This document shows, one piece after another, positions 27,159 to 40,062 of a DNA stretch of 64,000 bases; position 1 is the stretch's first letter, and each line of letters starts with the position of its first letter. Source of the DNA: Pyxicephalus adspersus (Eukaryota; Chordata; Amphibia; Anura; Pyxicephalidae); NCBI RefSeq assembly GCF_032062135.1, contig NC_092859.1, positions 108,171,831-108,235,830 on the forward strand, read 5' to 3'. A program made the translations under genes and the position numbers. The notes beneath the pieces were generated by a model, which was not told where the DNA came from, searched no databases, and was given only the letters and a program-made list of their open reading frames with translations.

Positions 27159-27444
27159 TTTAAAGTCCATAGTCATGTTTATAACCCTCACTCAAAAGGA
27201 TCCACAATCTAATGACCCCACTATAGGTATTTGTCATTAATACAGTCAACAATCAATTTTTGATCAGAAGCCAGTCAACCTAAATGCATGTTTTTGGGAT
27301 GAAAACTACAGTCCCTGGAGGATAAACACACACAAAAATGGGCAGAACAAACTCAATGCAGATAGTGTTCTGGCAGTGATTTAAACCTAGGACCCTAGCA
27401 CTACAAAGGCAAGAGTTCTCGTCACTGAACTAACTGTGCCACCC
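27159..27444 (-). mobile_element. tRNA-derived SINE, minus orientation
   Basis: On the minus strand the head reads GGGTGGCACAGTTAGTTCAG (A-box region), then GGTCCTAGGTTTAAATC (B-box position, 27378-27387, with TTTAAA in place of TTCGAA). AACACTATCTGCATTGAGTT, CCCAAAAACATGCA and ATGACTATGGACTTTAAA follow. Each block aligns with the plus-strand SINE at 55236-55522. The shared LINE-like tail is missing, so the copy stops at the GACTTT block. The decayed B box argues against ongoing pol III transcription. Confidence 0.88.
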
Positions 27445-29969
27445 ATAACCTCTCTTGCTTTAAGGGAAGTCACCATCCTCTTTGGTGACCATTTTCAGGG
27501 GGTGCTGAAGTAGTAAACCAATTCCTGCAAAGGCATGAATACCCGCAATCACAGGAAGTGTTGATCGCCACACTGCTTATGCCACTGGTTTCAAACCTAT
27601 TTCTAGGCATAGCACACATGGCAAAAATTTGGGATTCTGAGTATATGAGTGTGGTAAATGCACTTGCATTAGAGCGTAGCACAACATTTGACTGTGTGCT
27701 ACTATGCATTGCTATTAACTGTGATACTAAAAATGCTGCATGCACCCTTTTTAGTGATTTGAGGTGCATTAGGCAGTATATTCAAATGCTTAGGCTGCAT
27801 TTAAAAAGAATAGTAATGCATGTGGACCAAGGCAGCAGAAGTGTGTGAGGGCCTTGAAGAGAACTATTCACATGCATCTATGCCCTTGAAGAATAAGTTA
27901 CACATACAATATACACAAAAAAAAAAAAAAAAAAACAAGTAACGAAAAAGGTCCCATGTATTTTTAAAACAAATCCGACATATCCGACGTATTTTCACCC
28001 TAGAAAACCAATCAAACCATACTATTATTTTATTCAGTATTTGAATAGCTCCACAGATGCAAAGATGTTATTAGTGCAAGTAAATGTGATGAAATACTTG
28101 GGAAAGTGAGTGCCACTTGTTAGATTCCCATAAGATTATGATTTCATTAGCTATTTGAAGAATACCCAAGAAGACATTCATGGAAGGACTAATCAGGCAT
28201 GGCATATAACACACTGAAACAATTTATCAAGTTGAAGAGTTCAAAATCACACAATTCTCTGTAGAATTCCAGGATACAATGAATTTGTTTTCTGATAGTC
28301 TTCAAGTCAGAAATCTCACATGTATCATTTCAGTATTTGCTCTCCTCCAATTTTTCCAAAGTACTGAAAGTATAATGAATGAAAAGATACTTTTCCTAAC
28401 TGAGCACCCATAAGAGTTGAGGAAGACTCTCAGGAAGGCAATATTTCTTTTTATTGTTATATGTAATATGTATTTTTGTTTACAGCAGAGTTCAAAATGT
28501 CTTGGAAAACTAAGGAGGTTCTAGGGATCGGAATGAAAAGCAATCTTAACTGGACATAAAGATATGCACCAGAAACCTCCCACCCTTAAACCTGAGATGG
28601 CATGTTACAGCATTCATAGTGTTTATGGTTCTTCTCACCCTCATTTCACTAAATTAAGTTGCAGCATTTGTAGAGTTGAATGTCTTTCAACAATTCTCAT
28701 GGGCAGGTTCTTAAAAGTGAAGAGCCAGCAACTCGGTAATCACGGAAGCTAAACACGACAGCTAAGAAACTAGAATTTGTGTGTTTCACTAAACTACAAT
28801 AATATCAAGCATACTGCAATGCAAGTTCTGCTACTGACTGGTAACTAAGTAATCTCTGTTTAATTTAGGGTGAAACAACTAGGAAAGTGACACCAGAAAC
28901 AACAAAACTAAATAGCATGGTATATTTTCAGTATTACTTTTTTTCTTAGAAATTGCCATTGATGTCACTAGATTTGGCCACGAAATGACTAGATCTATAG
29001 TATTTACTTGAGAGGTACTTTTAAAGACAAGTTTTTTTCCCCTGAAATAACAGCATTTCCCATTATTTTACCCTAATGCTTGTTCTGGACTTAAATGTAT
29101 TCACTTGACTTCATTCCCAGGTGTACATAAGCTCTCCACAGACATTAATTGGCTTATCCTGCAGTCTCCTGTGGATGCTAATTGTTTTAGGTTGATGTAT
29201 GTTCTTAAAATAGACTTAACACAGGTTCTGGACTTTGAATAAGAAAGATTGCTTTCACTTGCTGGAAAACTATTTTTTTTATAAAGAGAGAATTATATTG
29301 AACAGGATTTGTATTTTCATTAAGCTGCTTACATAACAGCAGGCAGCGGAAAAGAGGGAGATCATTTATGCTCCAATGTCAATGAAATAATATTCTAAGC
29401 CATATTTTCTGTAAAAATAAACAGGAACTTGTTAGCATAACAAGGCTTAGATTTCCCTATTTGCCAACATAAAGGCCATAGGATTACAGTGGAAAATTAG
29501 CGCTACTGGTGATTATAAGTGAGTCATATTGTTCAGAAATGAGCAGTACGGTTCAAATTAAGTATTTTGACCACTCTATAAAATATGTGCATTGTGCATG
29601 TGCAATGTGCTACGAGCATGGAACAGACTGCTTGTCATTTATGAATGTTAGATAAATATTATTGACCCATAGCTGAACTAGAAATTATGTGAAGGATATC
29701 CAGAAAACCGTGTGCATGGCTTAGCCAAAGTATTTTTCAAATGAGGAAATAGAATTGTTTAATGTTTTTTGTATATTAAAGGATATATTTTATACTAAGT
29801 GCAGCACGAGAGAAGTGCCATGGTCTTTTCTACAAAGCAAATTTCTTTCTTTTACTGAGTGTACTTTCCCAATAAAACAGGTGGAAACAACACCAGATTA
29901 GACAGAAAACATTATTACAAGCAAAGGAAAAGAGGGGACATTAACTGAGCTGGATCTTCAAGTGTGCCC
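27445..29969. other. Intron, A run and unique sequence
   Basis: A 19-base A run lies near 27917-27935. The open frames on both strands at 27470-27848 overlap and have no motif. Nothing else recognised. Confidence 0.45.
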
Positions 29970-30198
29970 AAGGCTGCGTACAAGTGTGCAATAATTGTCG
30001 TTGGATCTTTCAGAATCGTTTCCACTGACAAAAGACTGTACATTCAGTGCCCTTCTGCTATATGGAGAGGGGAGGGGGAGAATGACCACGCTGATCTCTT
30101 CCTCTTTACTTGTATTAGGATCGTTCCTGGATCCGCCAGGACTGATCCATGTAGGACATTGGACGAGCGCTGCACTCGTGTTAGGTTCTCGTAGCCTT
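29970..30198. mobile_element. MITE family M, copy 1
   Basis: A 229-bp element with ends AAGGCTGCGTACAAGTGTGC and, complemented, AAGGCTACGAGAACCTAACA. Its interior (CATATAGCAGAAGGGCAC on the complement, CTCCCCCTCCCCTCTCCATA, AATACAAGTAAAGAGGAAG) is shared in opposite orientation with 60225-60450. The frames here on both strands are shadows of the element. Confidence 0.75.
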
Positions 30199-32899
30199 AC
30201 GTTAGAACATTTACATACTGTTACATCAAAGCTGGACCCCAAACTTACCTTTAGTTTTGTAGAGTTGTACAGACTCCTCTGCCGTAATAAAATGTTTTAC
30301 TCTGATTTTACTGAACACTGTGAGCTTCTTGGTTCAGGCATTAGAAGCTTCATCAAATCAGATTCTGCCTGATATCCAGGCTGGAAGGCATGTACCATCA
30401 CTCAGCCCTCTTCCCTACTTCAGTGTTTCTCAACAAGGGTTACTCCAGAGGTTGCTAGTAGTACTTGAGCAATGAGCAATTTGATCCTCTCAGGCAGTTA
30501 CCACTGACACCAATGATCTGTTTGGCTATCTGTAAGGCAGACATTCTTCCCATTGGCCAGCAATGAAAAAAGCATTCTTTCCAATGACCACCAGGCTAAT
30601 ATACTGCGAGCTGTCAATAAAGCAATTATAACTGGGGTCCTAGAGATCTGAACATTATTTCATGGTTCCCCTATGTAAAAATGACTGTCTCTGACCTACC
30701 CTGACCTACCCTTTTTATTCACTGGATTTCAAATCCTACATTTACAAAGGCATCATAGCTGGGTGTTACCATAACTGAGGGTTTGTGCAGAACCCTGACA
30801 ACTTCTTCCACCAGCCTCGATCTTCCTGCATTGCAGGAAGAAGCACAAAGATCAAGTGTTGATGTCAGCACGTGTTTTTTTGATGGTATATGATATATTT
30901 TGATTTTGGCATATTGATGGTAGAAGGGAGAAGGAACCAGAAGGCAACAATAAGGCAAATTAAACTTTAGCTTTAAGATAGCCATTTTTTGGGAATGGGA
31001 TGCCAATGCATGACAACAGAACACAAACCAGATCTGCACATTTTTAAAACAACCAAGTGCACATTCGTCAATACCTACAGAATTGTAAATTGGGGTGCTA
31101 TTTTTAAATAAATGGCACAGCAGCACATAGCATACTGTGTTGTGTTAGTATGTGGCAACACACATGTTCTACCACAACACAGTTTGACACTAGCCTAAAA
31201 TAACACTCTCTTTGCTACTGTTGTTGACCTCTCCTGAAAATGACGTTATGTTGATCATTTCACTTAAATATTATGTCAATTAACTGGGACAAGTATTTGG
31301 GTCAGGACTTCTGCCTTTTCTCAGATTTTCCTGATTGTTTTCTCTGGGTCAGTGACTCAAATTATTAAAGTCAGTGAATCAGCACAAGAACCAAGCAACT
31401 ATCATTATTTTTTTTTCAGAAAAGGTTCAAAGCTGGCATGGGAATATATTGAATTGGGTACTGAAACACATATGTCGCCACAGCACACGGCAATGCACTC
31501 TGAAGACATCTAAATCAGCTCATTAGCCAAAAAAGTGGATCAATTGCACTCCTACGAAAAAATGCACTAATAAATTCTGATTCCCATATTATTTTTATCC
31601 AGATGTGCTTGTATGAAATCATAATGCTTATGTGAAATCATATACATTTACAGTGCGTACAAAACAGTCACTTTTGCAATCAGGTTCTAATTAATAAAAA
31701 AGCCCTGAGGGTTTTTGTGATCTTGATAATTACATTCAGAGTCTCTAGACAATGACTTTCCAGATTGTTAAAGCTTAGTAATTAATCATTTAATTTATTT
31801 CACAGTATAAGATTATCACGCTTTTGGTAGACTTTCTCTACCTTCACATGGACATCAAATGCAAGTGTCAGTGAGTTCAAAAAATGTCACTTCCCCATAC
31901 TTGCCTATTTGTCAGTTACTGTTTTGCGACCTGTTGACCTGAACATTGAGGGCAGCATTTAATTAGTTCTGTTCCAATGGTTTTAGTTGCATCCCAGAAG
32001 AGTTTTGACAGCAAGGGCAGAATGGAACCTTCAAAACATGTATGCTGAGTGCACTTTTGTATCCAGCACATCAGACTAGCCCTAAGTAGGGCCATACAGA
32101 ACCTATGAGGGCAAATGGGGTATGTGTAGTATATAAGCTGTAATGCTTCTTTAGAAAAAAGATTTCATGTCAGAAACTGAGAAGGTGAGTTTAAGGAAGA
32201 GATCCAAAGGATGACTTTACACAAAAAAATAAAAGTGCAAAAACACTAACACAAAAAAAAGTGGCGCTTTTAAGGTCCTCCTCTAAAGAGAAATGTCCAC
32301 TTTTCCCTGACCCCACCACTCATCTCGGGAAGTAATGCTGCAGAAAGGGGACTGGGTTACTTGACTCTCCCCTGGTTGAAACATGGCCGATCCCATTCCC
32401 TGCTGATCCCATTCCCACCAAGTACTAACTTTGGAGCTTTACTCAGGAAAGACTCCCACTAATCGAGACCAACTAACCATAAAGCCAAGGAGCTCTCCAA
32501 GAACGTCACGGCTGGCCCATAAGGTTACCAGCACCCTACATTCCAAGAGACATAAAAACACACAAGTGACAGTGACAAAAAATAATTAGGTAACTGCTCA
32601 GTGAATAAATATCTTGAGATGCAATTACTTAAAAAGTATATTTTATATTATACTACCAGTAATTTCAGGTTGCCAACTGCTGATTCATCAAAGATGGGTC
32701 TCATTTACTTAAACCACCATTATAGTGAAATGACCAATCATTAATTATAATGTTATGAATATTGTTCAGAAGAAAGTGCACAGAATATTGTACAGTATTG
32801 ACAATATTGTACAGAAGAAAGTGATATCTCTCTGTGCTCTCTGATCCCAGCACACCCAAAGATCAGCGCTGAAAACAATCATAGTTTATGTTGCCTAAA
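30199..32899. other. Intron, nothing firmly recognised
   Basis: The minus-strand frame at 30719-31126 (135 codons) has no recognisable motif or splice context. A short direct repeat, AATATTGTNCAGAAGAAAGTG, occurs at about 32757 and again about 45 bp later. Confidence 0.45.
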
Positions 32900-33665
32900 C
32901 TCGATGCCAAAGATGATCCTCTATTCCTATTAGGAGATGCTCATCTGTCCAGGGACTCTGTGCTGTGCGGCATCCCAGTATAAAACACTGTTTATTCTGT
33001 CCAGCGATGTCATTTGCAGCAGCCAGGAGAACTAAGATAGCAGCAGCCCCTGTTTTTCTTTAGTCGTGCAGCCTGATGTATTTTATGGCATCCCCGGCAT
33101 CCATTGTTAGGCTGTACACAGCTGAAGGGGATTCTAGAGGCTGATCAGCTCCTGACTCAGTCCTGCACTGCTATTGGCTGCTGGGACTTTACACCTCTCT
33201 GCTCCCAGTCAGCAGTGCCGGTTGTAGTGTATAGCTAGGCTAATCTGTACTGAAGCGTGTTTTCATCTGTTTTACTGTTGCTGACCTTGCCTGTTCCTGA
33301 CTTATCGTTTGTATGCAGCCTTGATCGACCTTTTGCTTGTGACCCTGACTCTGCTTGTGTTTTGCTCTTGTGTACTTTGTTTGGTGGACAGATATTCTGT
33401 GTATGACCTCTGCTCTGTATTCTGCACTTGGCTCTGTTGGCATCTTGGTACTGTCTTATCTGTGGGCTCCTGGCTTGCTGCCAGCCAATCCCCAGACACC
33501 ATCCCTTGTGCAGTAAGTCCTGGGGGCAACCGAGTGCTGGGAAATGCAAATAGTCTCCTGAGGCTGAGCGGGGGCTCGCTATAGGTGAAGACTGTGGTGT
33601 TAGATTGGGGGACTGGTGTCTGGTGAGGACTGGTGCTGACCAGAGCCTTACAGTCACTGCTGTGA
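32900..33665. repeat. GC-richer block, probable transposon fragment, unclassified
   Basis: The composition and a C/T-rich run of short repeats (TTGCTGACCTTGCCTGTTCC, TGACCCTGACTCTGCTTG) differ from the flanking AT-rich intron and resemble untranslated regions or LTRs of amphibian retroelements. Open frames of up to 140 codons occur on both strands but are overlapping and low in complexity. No second copy is present in the window. Confidence 0.35.
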
Positions 33666-34123
33666 CATTTAAAAAATATCAGTAAGCAAAACATCTTAAG
33701 ACTTTTATACAAAAAGTCACTATTAAACAGTAGTGTCCATCAATCAAAGAGGGGTTGGCTTTATGGTAACACATTTTCTGGGCTTTTTTTCAAATGCCAA
33801 AAAACTTGAAAAGTATTTGAAAAAACAGAATATTAGGTCATGGACTCCATTATAAATAATACATTGTTAAGAAAACTTCAGCTTAGAACTCACAAGAAAA
33901 GGAGCTTAAGGCTAAATAATAACACAATCTGAGAAGCTAAAAAATTAATTATTCTGTAAAGATAAAAACAAAGTCTGCTTCAAGAAACATTTTCAGATGA
34001 ACAAAATGTGGGGATTATATTAATTAAAGTGTTTGTGCAGCCAGGTAGGAAGGAATTAAAACCGATGTCAGTTTATTTTTTGTTTTGTTGTCCTGTTGGG
34101 GAGATTTCTTTCACTTTTTAGGC

Positions 34124-34207
34124 TCCTCATGTAGAATGATATTAAAGATATTAAGAAAGATATTAAAGATAAAAAATGATATTCTTTAATATCATTCTAC
34201 ATGAGGA
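34124..34207. repeat. Hairpin with 25-nt perfect arms
   Basis: TCCTCATGTAGAATGATATT...AAAGA at 34124-34148 is the exact complement of 34183-34207. The loop is 34 nt of ATATTAAGAAAGATATTAAA-type sequence that itself repeats GATATTAAA. AT-rich stem. Confidence 0.92.
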
Positions 34208-35560
34208 CAAGTTTGGATAAAGTAGGTAGTACGGAGCATATAGTAAGTTATCTCCACATATCAACATATTCCGCTACTTAAGACAAATATCCCTATAATG
34301 ACAAATATTACCTAATCTGAGAGTTGGTTTATTCAGTGCTCAATCCAAACGTCTTGATCTGCTAGGTACAACAGACTGAATCACTGGAATATTATACAGG
34401 ATTATCACATCCACCAAATTTTATTTTATTTAGTATATTAGGTATTTACCATCACTTTAAGTTAGAATAGGTCATGATAAGATTTATCATATAATAAGGA
34501 ATATAATTTAAAGATGTTAAGTAAAATCAAATAAAGATGTAGCTACCCTTAAAAGAGTCCAAAAGTTAAGGTAAATTGTTTAAATCTTATGCAAGCATAA
34601 AACAGAAATCCTCCAATATTAAAGTTGCTCATTAATAGCAGAATATTCATACTATTTAAATTAATAAAATGGTCCTGCCATGTAAAACATAAGTTCTCAT
34701 CAAATCTAAAATTGCAGAAGAGATAAAAAGTCACGTAGATTTGCACTCAAAACATGCTTTAGCATCTGCTGTGTTGGGAGATTCTGGAACAAGATATTTA
34801 CATAAGCTCTCACATCATATCAGATCTGTACTTGTTTTCTCTTTCTGCATAAATCCACTTAGGCATATGTGTGCTGGCTAGCCACACTTGTATGAAACAG
34901 CTTGAATACAAAGCATGTAGCCAAGAAGCAGATTTTCAGTGTAGGGGGTCTTTTAGATGAGACATTTTGCGGATTCCTGATAAAAAAATGCTCAAAATCA
35001 TTGTACAATAATTTGAGAAGCTAGCAGTTTTGTACTGATGCAGCTTTGTTCATTGACTGGCATTTTCTATCTATTGGGGACTATTTTATAGTGTAAAATT
35101 CAATGGCGTAATGTATGGTGCTATTCAAAAATCAGCCTGTAACAGTTAAGAATGGCTGACTAATGAACACTATGTTCTGATTGGCTTTAAATGATTACTA
35201 CATGAAAGTCCTATAGTACTGCAGTTCATTGAGTCTTGCCAACATAAATACCAGTTCAGAATACAGGGATTCCTAAAACTTAAAGAAAATGGCTTTTTAT
35301 TAGTGTATGCAAAGTAAAATACCATAGATTAGAGCCACCACATTTACTGGCATTGACAAAGATGAAATCTAGTAGACCATACCTATGCTGTCATCTCCTG
35401 TCACTTTTTACATTCAGAAAAGGGGCCACAGAAGCACCAGGATCTCCATGTTGCATCGATTTTTATCAATAGTAACATCCACTTTTAGTATGTCTTATAT
35501 TTGTGCTTGAGAATTTTATTTATGCTTTTTCCAACTGATTTTGTGCTTTCTAAAATGATT
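34208..35560. other. Intron next to CAMK1D exon 2
   Basis: Unique-looking AT-rich sequence with no shared repeat. Confidence 0.45.
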
Positions 35561-35568
35561 AGTACTTA

Positions 35569-35724
<156 letters not shown>

Positions 35725-36815
35725 TTAGAGATTTTGGGATTTTTGCATGTAGATCTTTTAGAACATACACCCTTGCTTATTCAAAACCAATCACAATCAC
35801 ACATTTCAAAAACAACACAAAATCATCCCTCAATATTACTAGGTTAACTTCAGTACAGAGAAGTAATAAATAGCACGTAGGAGAAAAAAGCATCATTACC
35901 TATAGTTTAATACAGGGAACTCACCCACATTATGGCGATGGAAAAAACTCTTTTAAAATGAAATAGTAACAGGACAATATTTTAGGTGTATGAAATAATT
36001 TATAATAAGGAATCGCATTATATGTATATCTGCAGGTGGGTAGCTTATGTCTTGAGTAACCTAGTTTTAAAGGGAATCAACCTCAATGTTGTTTTCCCTG
36101 TGTAGAACACAGACTATTTTAATTTTATCTTGTGCTGCCCCAATTTATCAAACTGGCTTGGTATCAATTTTATGTGCACGATGATATAAGTTTTGTATTG
36201 TTAAGTAGAGCCCATGAAAAATATTTAATTCATTCACTAAACACATGTCTACACCTAAGGAGTGTCATAGACACGTGTTGTTATCTAGAGCACATGGTCA
36301 CTTCAGTGGCTCTCTCCACTCAACTTCTAATAAAGCTGTGCCTCAGATAAAAACCTATAAATAACAGGTGAAAACTTATATAAGCTCAGTAGAATCATAA
36401 TAAATGATATACCAAGCACAATGTGCCATAATGGGCTATTAGAAATCATAATTTAGTTGTCTGATTATGGAGAAATGAAGTATTTTAGGTTTGTTGTGGG
36501 TTTTTCTTGCATTTCTTTGTTTACAAGTAGCACAAATACATGCAGGACAGAAAGACTGCTTTAAAAGCAACAAAAAGTTTTAAAAGCAACAAAAACAGAG
36601 ATGCAAGCAAACTAGCATCTTAAGAGGAAACTTTCAACGCCCACAGATCTCTTTTTTCCTTTGAAATGGCGTTTCAGTTTGAGTATTTTGACAGAACAGG
36701 CAGAACCTCTGTAAACTTTCTTTCTCTTATGTCAGAGAAAAAGAAAATGGGTAAAAGTCTTTTAATGTGGACAATAACAGAGTAGAACACAGAACCTGTA
36801 ACCTTAATAACCGAA

Positions 36816-36974
36816 ATTCTTCCAATTTCCCTTTAAACCCTTTACCATGCCTTGAGGTTGATTTACTAAAGAATGATAGGTTGTTCACTTACTGAAGCAT
36901 AGTGAACAACCTATCATACTCTAGTAAATCAACCTCAAAGCATGTTAAATGGTTTAAATGGAAATTGGAAGAAT
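36816..36974. repeat. Long hairpin with 74-nt arms (fold-back element)
   Basis: The left arm 36816-36889 (ATTCTTCCAATTTCC...TTGTTCACT) and the complement of the right arm 36901-36974 agree at 68 of 74 positions, around an 11-nt loop (CTGAAGCA core). The arm holds GAGGTTGATTTACTAA, which recurs as GGGTTGATTTACTAA near 46170, so the inner part belongs to a dispersed fold-back MITE family. The outer arms (TTTAAACC, CATGC) extend the pairing well beyond that core. A transcript of the region, on either strand, would form a long stem. Confidence 0.92.
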
Positions 36975-38150
36975 AAGCTTAGGATAGTTCACTTAGCTTA
37001 GTAAATGTAATGCATGTAAATGTACCCATCCAATTATGTCACAGGAAAAATCTTTGACGGGGAATTTACACACAAATTTGGCAAGTATTAAACACTGTAA
37101 TTTAAATCCAGTGCATTTGTGTAATCAATAAACATTTACAAACACGAAACAAAAAAAAAAATAGTCTAGGAATTCCACTATTGTTTTGGCACGTCTTTGA
37201 TGGCAAAATTAATACACTTTTCAGAACAATTCAGATACAAGTAATGCCATTTTTTATTCTTTGGTTGCTGAGTGACATACAAATGATCTACTATTGAATT
37301 CACGTTGATGATGGATTAGACCAGCACTGCTGCTTACGGATCTGCGTAGTTCATTGATCTGTTTACTGTTAATACAGAAATCTGCAGCACAACACCATTT
37401 TTACAAGGAACAGTTCTATGACATTTTAATCAAAACTTTTTATTGAGTCTGCAAAGTACGATTTGTTTCCTTTACCATGCCACAAACCAGTAATGTGTAA
37501 GGTTGAGAATATATGTGCTGTGAAAAACTGGATTGTAAATCCCAGTAAAAAATGTTTTTATATAACAGTGAAATCCCAAAGGCTGTTAGTCATAAGACTT
37601 TTGCATTTGCAACCCTATCAAATAAAGAGCTGCTTAGCTCCATCCCCCAGCACTACATTCTTCCCTGGTTATCCTTTCCGCAGAGTGGCAATGTACTAAA
37701 AGAAAGCTAAGTATATCCTGGACCTTAAGGCAGACCTTGCACCTGTTTATTAAGGAAACTTTAACGTCCTAATTTAAATGTGCCCCTAGATGGAGAGTAA
37801 ACATACTGACAAAACCACGCTTCTGTCATCCAAGCTACTGTTCTCCTACTGTAGATCCTGTGGCCAGATCCACTGTAGATCTTGTGCCACCAGCCATCTT
37901 TTTGTTTTTTGTTATTGGAAGCTACCTTTCTTGTTCTAATTCTTGTAGCCAGTGCATTGTCAGATCACATGCATATTTACTCTCTATTGTACATAAACAT
38001 ACAACACAATTGTTTTCTTTTTTTGGAACGACTGCCCCTAGGATATATGAAAAGGATATCCAAGGTGCTGCAAAAGAAAAATATGTTATATTTTAAAACA
38101 AGTCCCCACTACTTTCTATGGCCGCAGCCATGGAACAATTCATCAGCAGA
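36975..38150. other. Intron, nothing recognised
   Basis: A run at about 37148-37160. No gene or shared repeat. Confidence 0.45.
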
Positions 38151-38570
38151 AACACCTAAAATCTTTTATGTTTAGCAGCTCAGTTTACCCAGAAACCCTC
38201 TCCTAGAGAGCTCCTGCTCTGAGTTAGGGTGCAACTAAACGTCACCGTACTCCCATCCACATTCCACTGCAGTCTTCTTCCTTCTTCTCTTCCTGGAAGA
38301 CATCTTCTTCCATCTTCATTGATGGGCAAAATCCTCCACATGGCACTTTGCAGGTTACACAAGGCTGAAGACCTCATCCTAACTTCTCTATGTCAGCATT
38401 GCGCCCATCAACAAGCACCAGAGTCAAGTGAGTTACCACACTACCTAGAAGTATTCAGTATTTCCCTTTGGCAAATGAAAAATGAAACCATACGGGTAGG
38501 GGCAGGAAAAGGCATGCTGTATCTTTGTCCTACATGCACAAAGCATAAATTCAACTTATCTTATTGAGCT
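38150..38570. other. Slightly GC-richer segment with overlapping open frames
   Basis: A 112-codon plus frame and a 65-codon minus frame overlap over CTTCTTCCTTCTTCTCTTCC and CATCTTCTTCCATCTTC. The repeated CTTC content suggests a diverged repeat rather than a gene. Neither peptide is recognisable. Confidence 0.3.
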
Positions 38571-38836
38571 CTCCTTTCATTGAAGAACTCCATAAGTATT
38601 ACCTTAGTGTCCCCTTAGCATATCTCTATATGCTGACAAATTTAATTTTGAGTCAGAATTGCAAAAAAACATTTATCATAATACAAGGCACCTTTACCTT
38701 CATTGTAGATGATAAAAGAGAGGTGCTATCACGTACTTGGTTTTGGATAATAACTGGATAATGATTTTGGACTCTGGAATCCATCTGGACCCTGCCTAGC
38801 GGGGGCCTTCTTAGAATGTTCATAAACAAATCCTAA

Positions 38837-38837
<1 letters not shown>

Positions 38838-38880
<43 letters not shown>
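38838..38880. repeat. (AT)n microsatellite
   Basis: Uninterrupted alternating TA of about 43 bp. Confidence 0.95.
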
Positions 38881-38882
<2 letters not shown>

Positions 38883-39734
38883 CTTAAACTGTTTTATTCT
38901 ACGAGGTGTACATATACCAGGCCATTAGATATAAGGAGGTTTATTTATATAAAATAAAAAAAAAGAATAATACAGGAATAGCCAGCCAAAACCAGTTTGC
39001 TTTCATTTCTTACATTCATTTCTTTCTTGAAGAAAAAGAACACAGCATGACGCTATTGGCTTCTACTAGCAACATCAATAGTTTCATTTGCACTTGTTTC
39101 CATAAATGGCCTCTTATGTGATTATACCTCTGATTTTTCAAGAAGCAATCTAATGCCTAAGGACAAAACCGAAGGACCTATAAAGGCAAATTATAATGAT
39201 TCAGCTGTCAGGGACTACATATCACAGCATGTCCTTCCAGCTGGAGGTTAACAGAAGCTTAGATTTGTAGTTGCTTAAAAGCGTAACAACAGCTGAGTCA
39301 TATTTGTGTTCTTTTTCTACATACTTATTGAAAAAGAACAGCTATATATGTAATATTAGCATTTTTGAATAAATAATATAATTATTCTTTTTTTAAACTG
39401 TATTTGCATTAAGCTATTCCAACTAGAAAATGTTATGAGCAAACAGAACTGATACACTGGTGAAGATCACTAAATAATTCTGCTGCTTTCACTGTGCATA
39501 CATATAATCAGTACTACTTCATATTTCACTAAAATGATGTTCATGGATGTCAATATAGCACTAGTTTGAATAGCAGAATCTATATAAAGAAATATAAAAT
39601 AATAGAAATGCATGACATGTATACGTGGATGAATATTAACTGTAATTTTGTGTACTGTCATCCAGTAGAAAGGGACACGTCTCAAGTGTTTTCTTTTTTA
39701 CTACACGCCTGGATCTACTAGCAACATTGAACAG
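38881..39734. other. Intron, nothing recognised
   Basis: AT-rich sequence. An A run lies in 38950-38965. No shared repeat. Confidence 0.45.
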
Positions 39735-40062
39735 TTTAAAGTGGACCTGAACTCAACATTTTTCCTTTATATAAAAGGGTAGACAACCCTTATACGTAAA
39801 GGAAAAATGTCAATTAAAAGGAAAAATGTCAAATAATTTTAAAAAAGGGGGGGCAGCACCGCCGCGGCGAGAAGGACTGAATGGGAGCGCAGAGCCTCCT
39901 GGGATGCTTGCTCAGAAGTGGAATTTTTTTCCACTAAGGGCAAACAGATGCCGATCCCACGCATGCTCAGGACCAGAACAAGGGAAGGTCTAAAGGTAGG
40001 ATTAAGGTGCAGGGTTTAAGGTAGGTGTAATTTTTTTATTTTCAGTTTAATTTTGCTTTAAA
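39735..40062. mobile_element. Probable MITE (family D)
   Basis: Starts TTTAAAGTGGACCTGAACTC and ends AATTTTGCTTTAAA. The TTTAAA ends and the GC-rich middle (GCACCGCCGCGGCGAGAAGG) set it off from the intron. A short internal duplication (AAGGAAAAATGTCAA twice near 39800-39830) is present. CTTAAAGTGTACCTATATGC at 41117 may be a relic of the same family. Confidence 0.5.

Noticed and set aside
30719..31126. 135-codon minus-strand open frame
   Set aside because: No recognisable motif and lies inside CAMK1D intron. Length alone is not unusual for a 64-kb six-frame scan.
33235..33712. Four overlapping open frames of 67-140 codons on both strands
   Set aside because: All overlap in one GC-richer, low-complexity block, with no motif or codon pattern shared with known proteins and no splice context. 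More likely a transposon fragment.
38229..38567. 112-codon plus-strand open frame
   Set aside because: A minus-strand frame overlaps it. CTTC-rich composition and absence of any domain suggest a chance opening in a diverged repeat.
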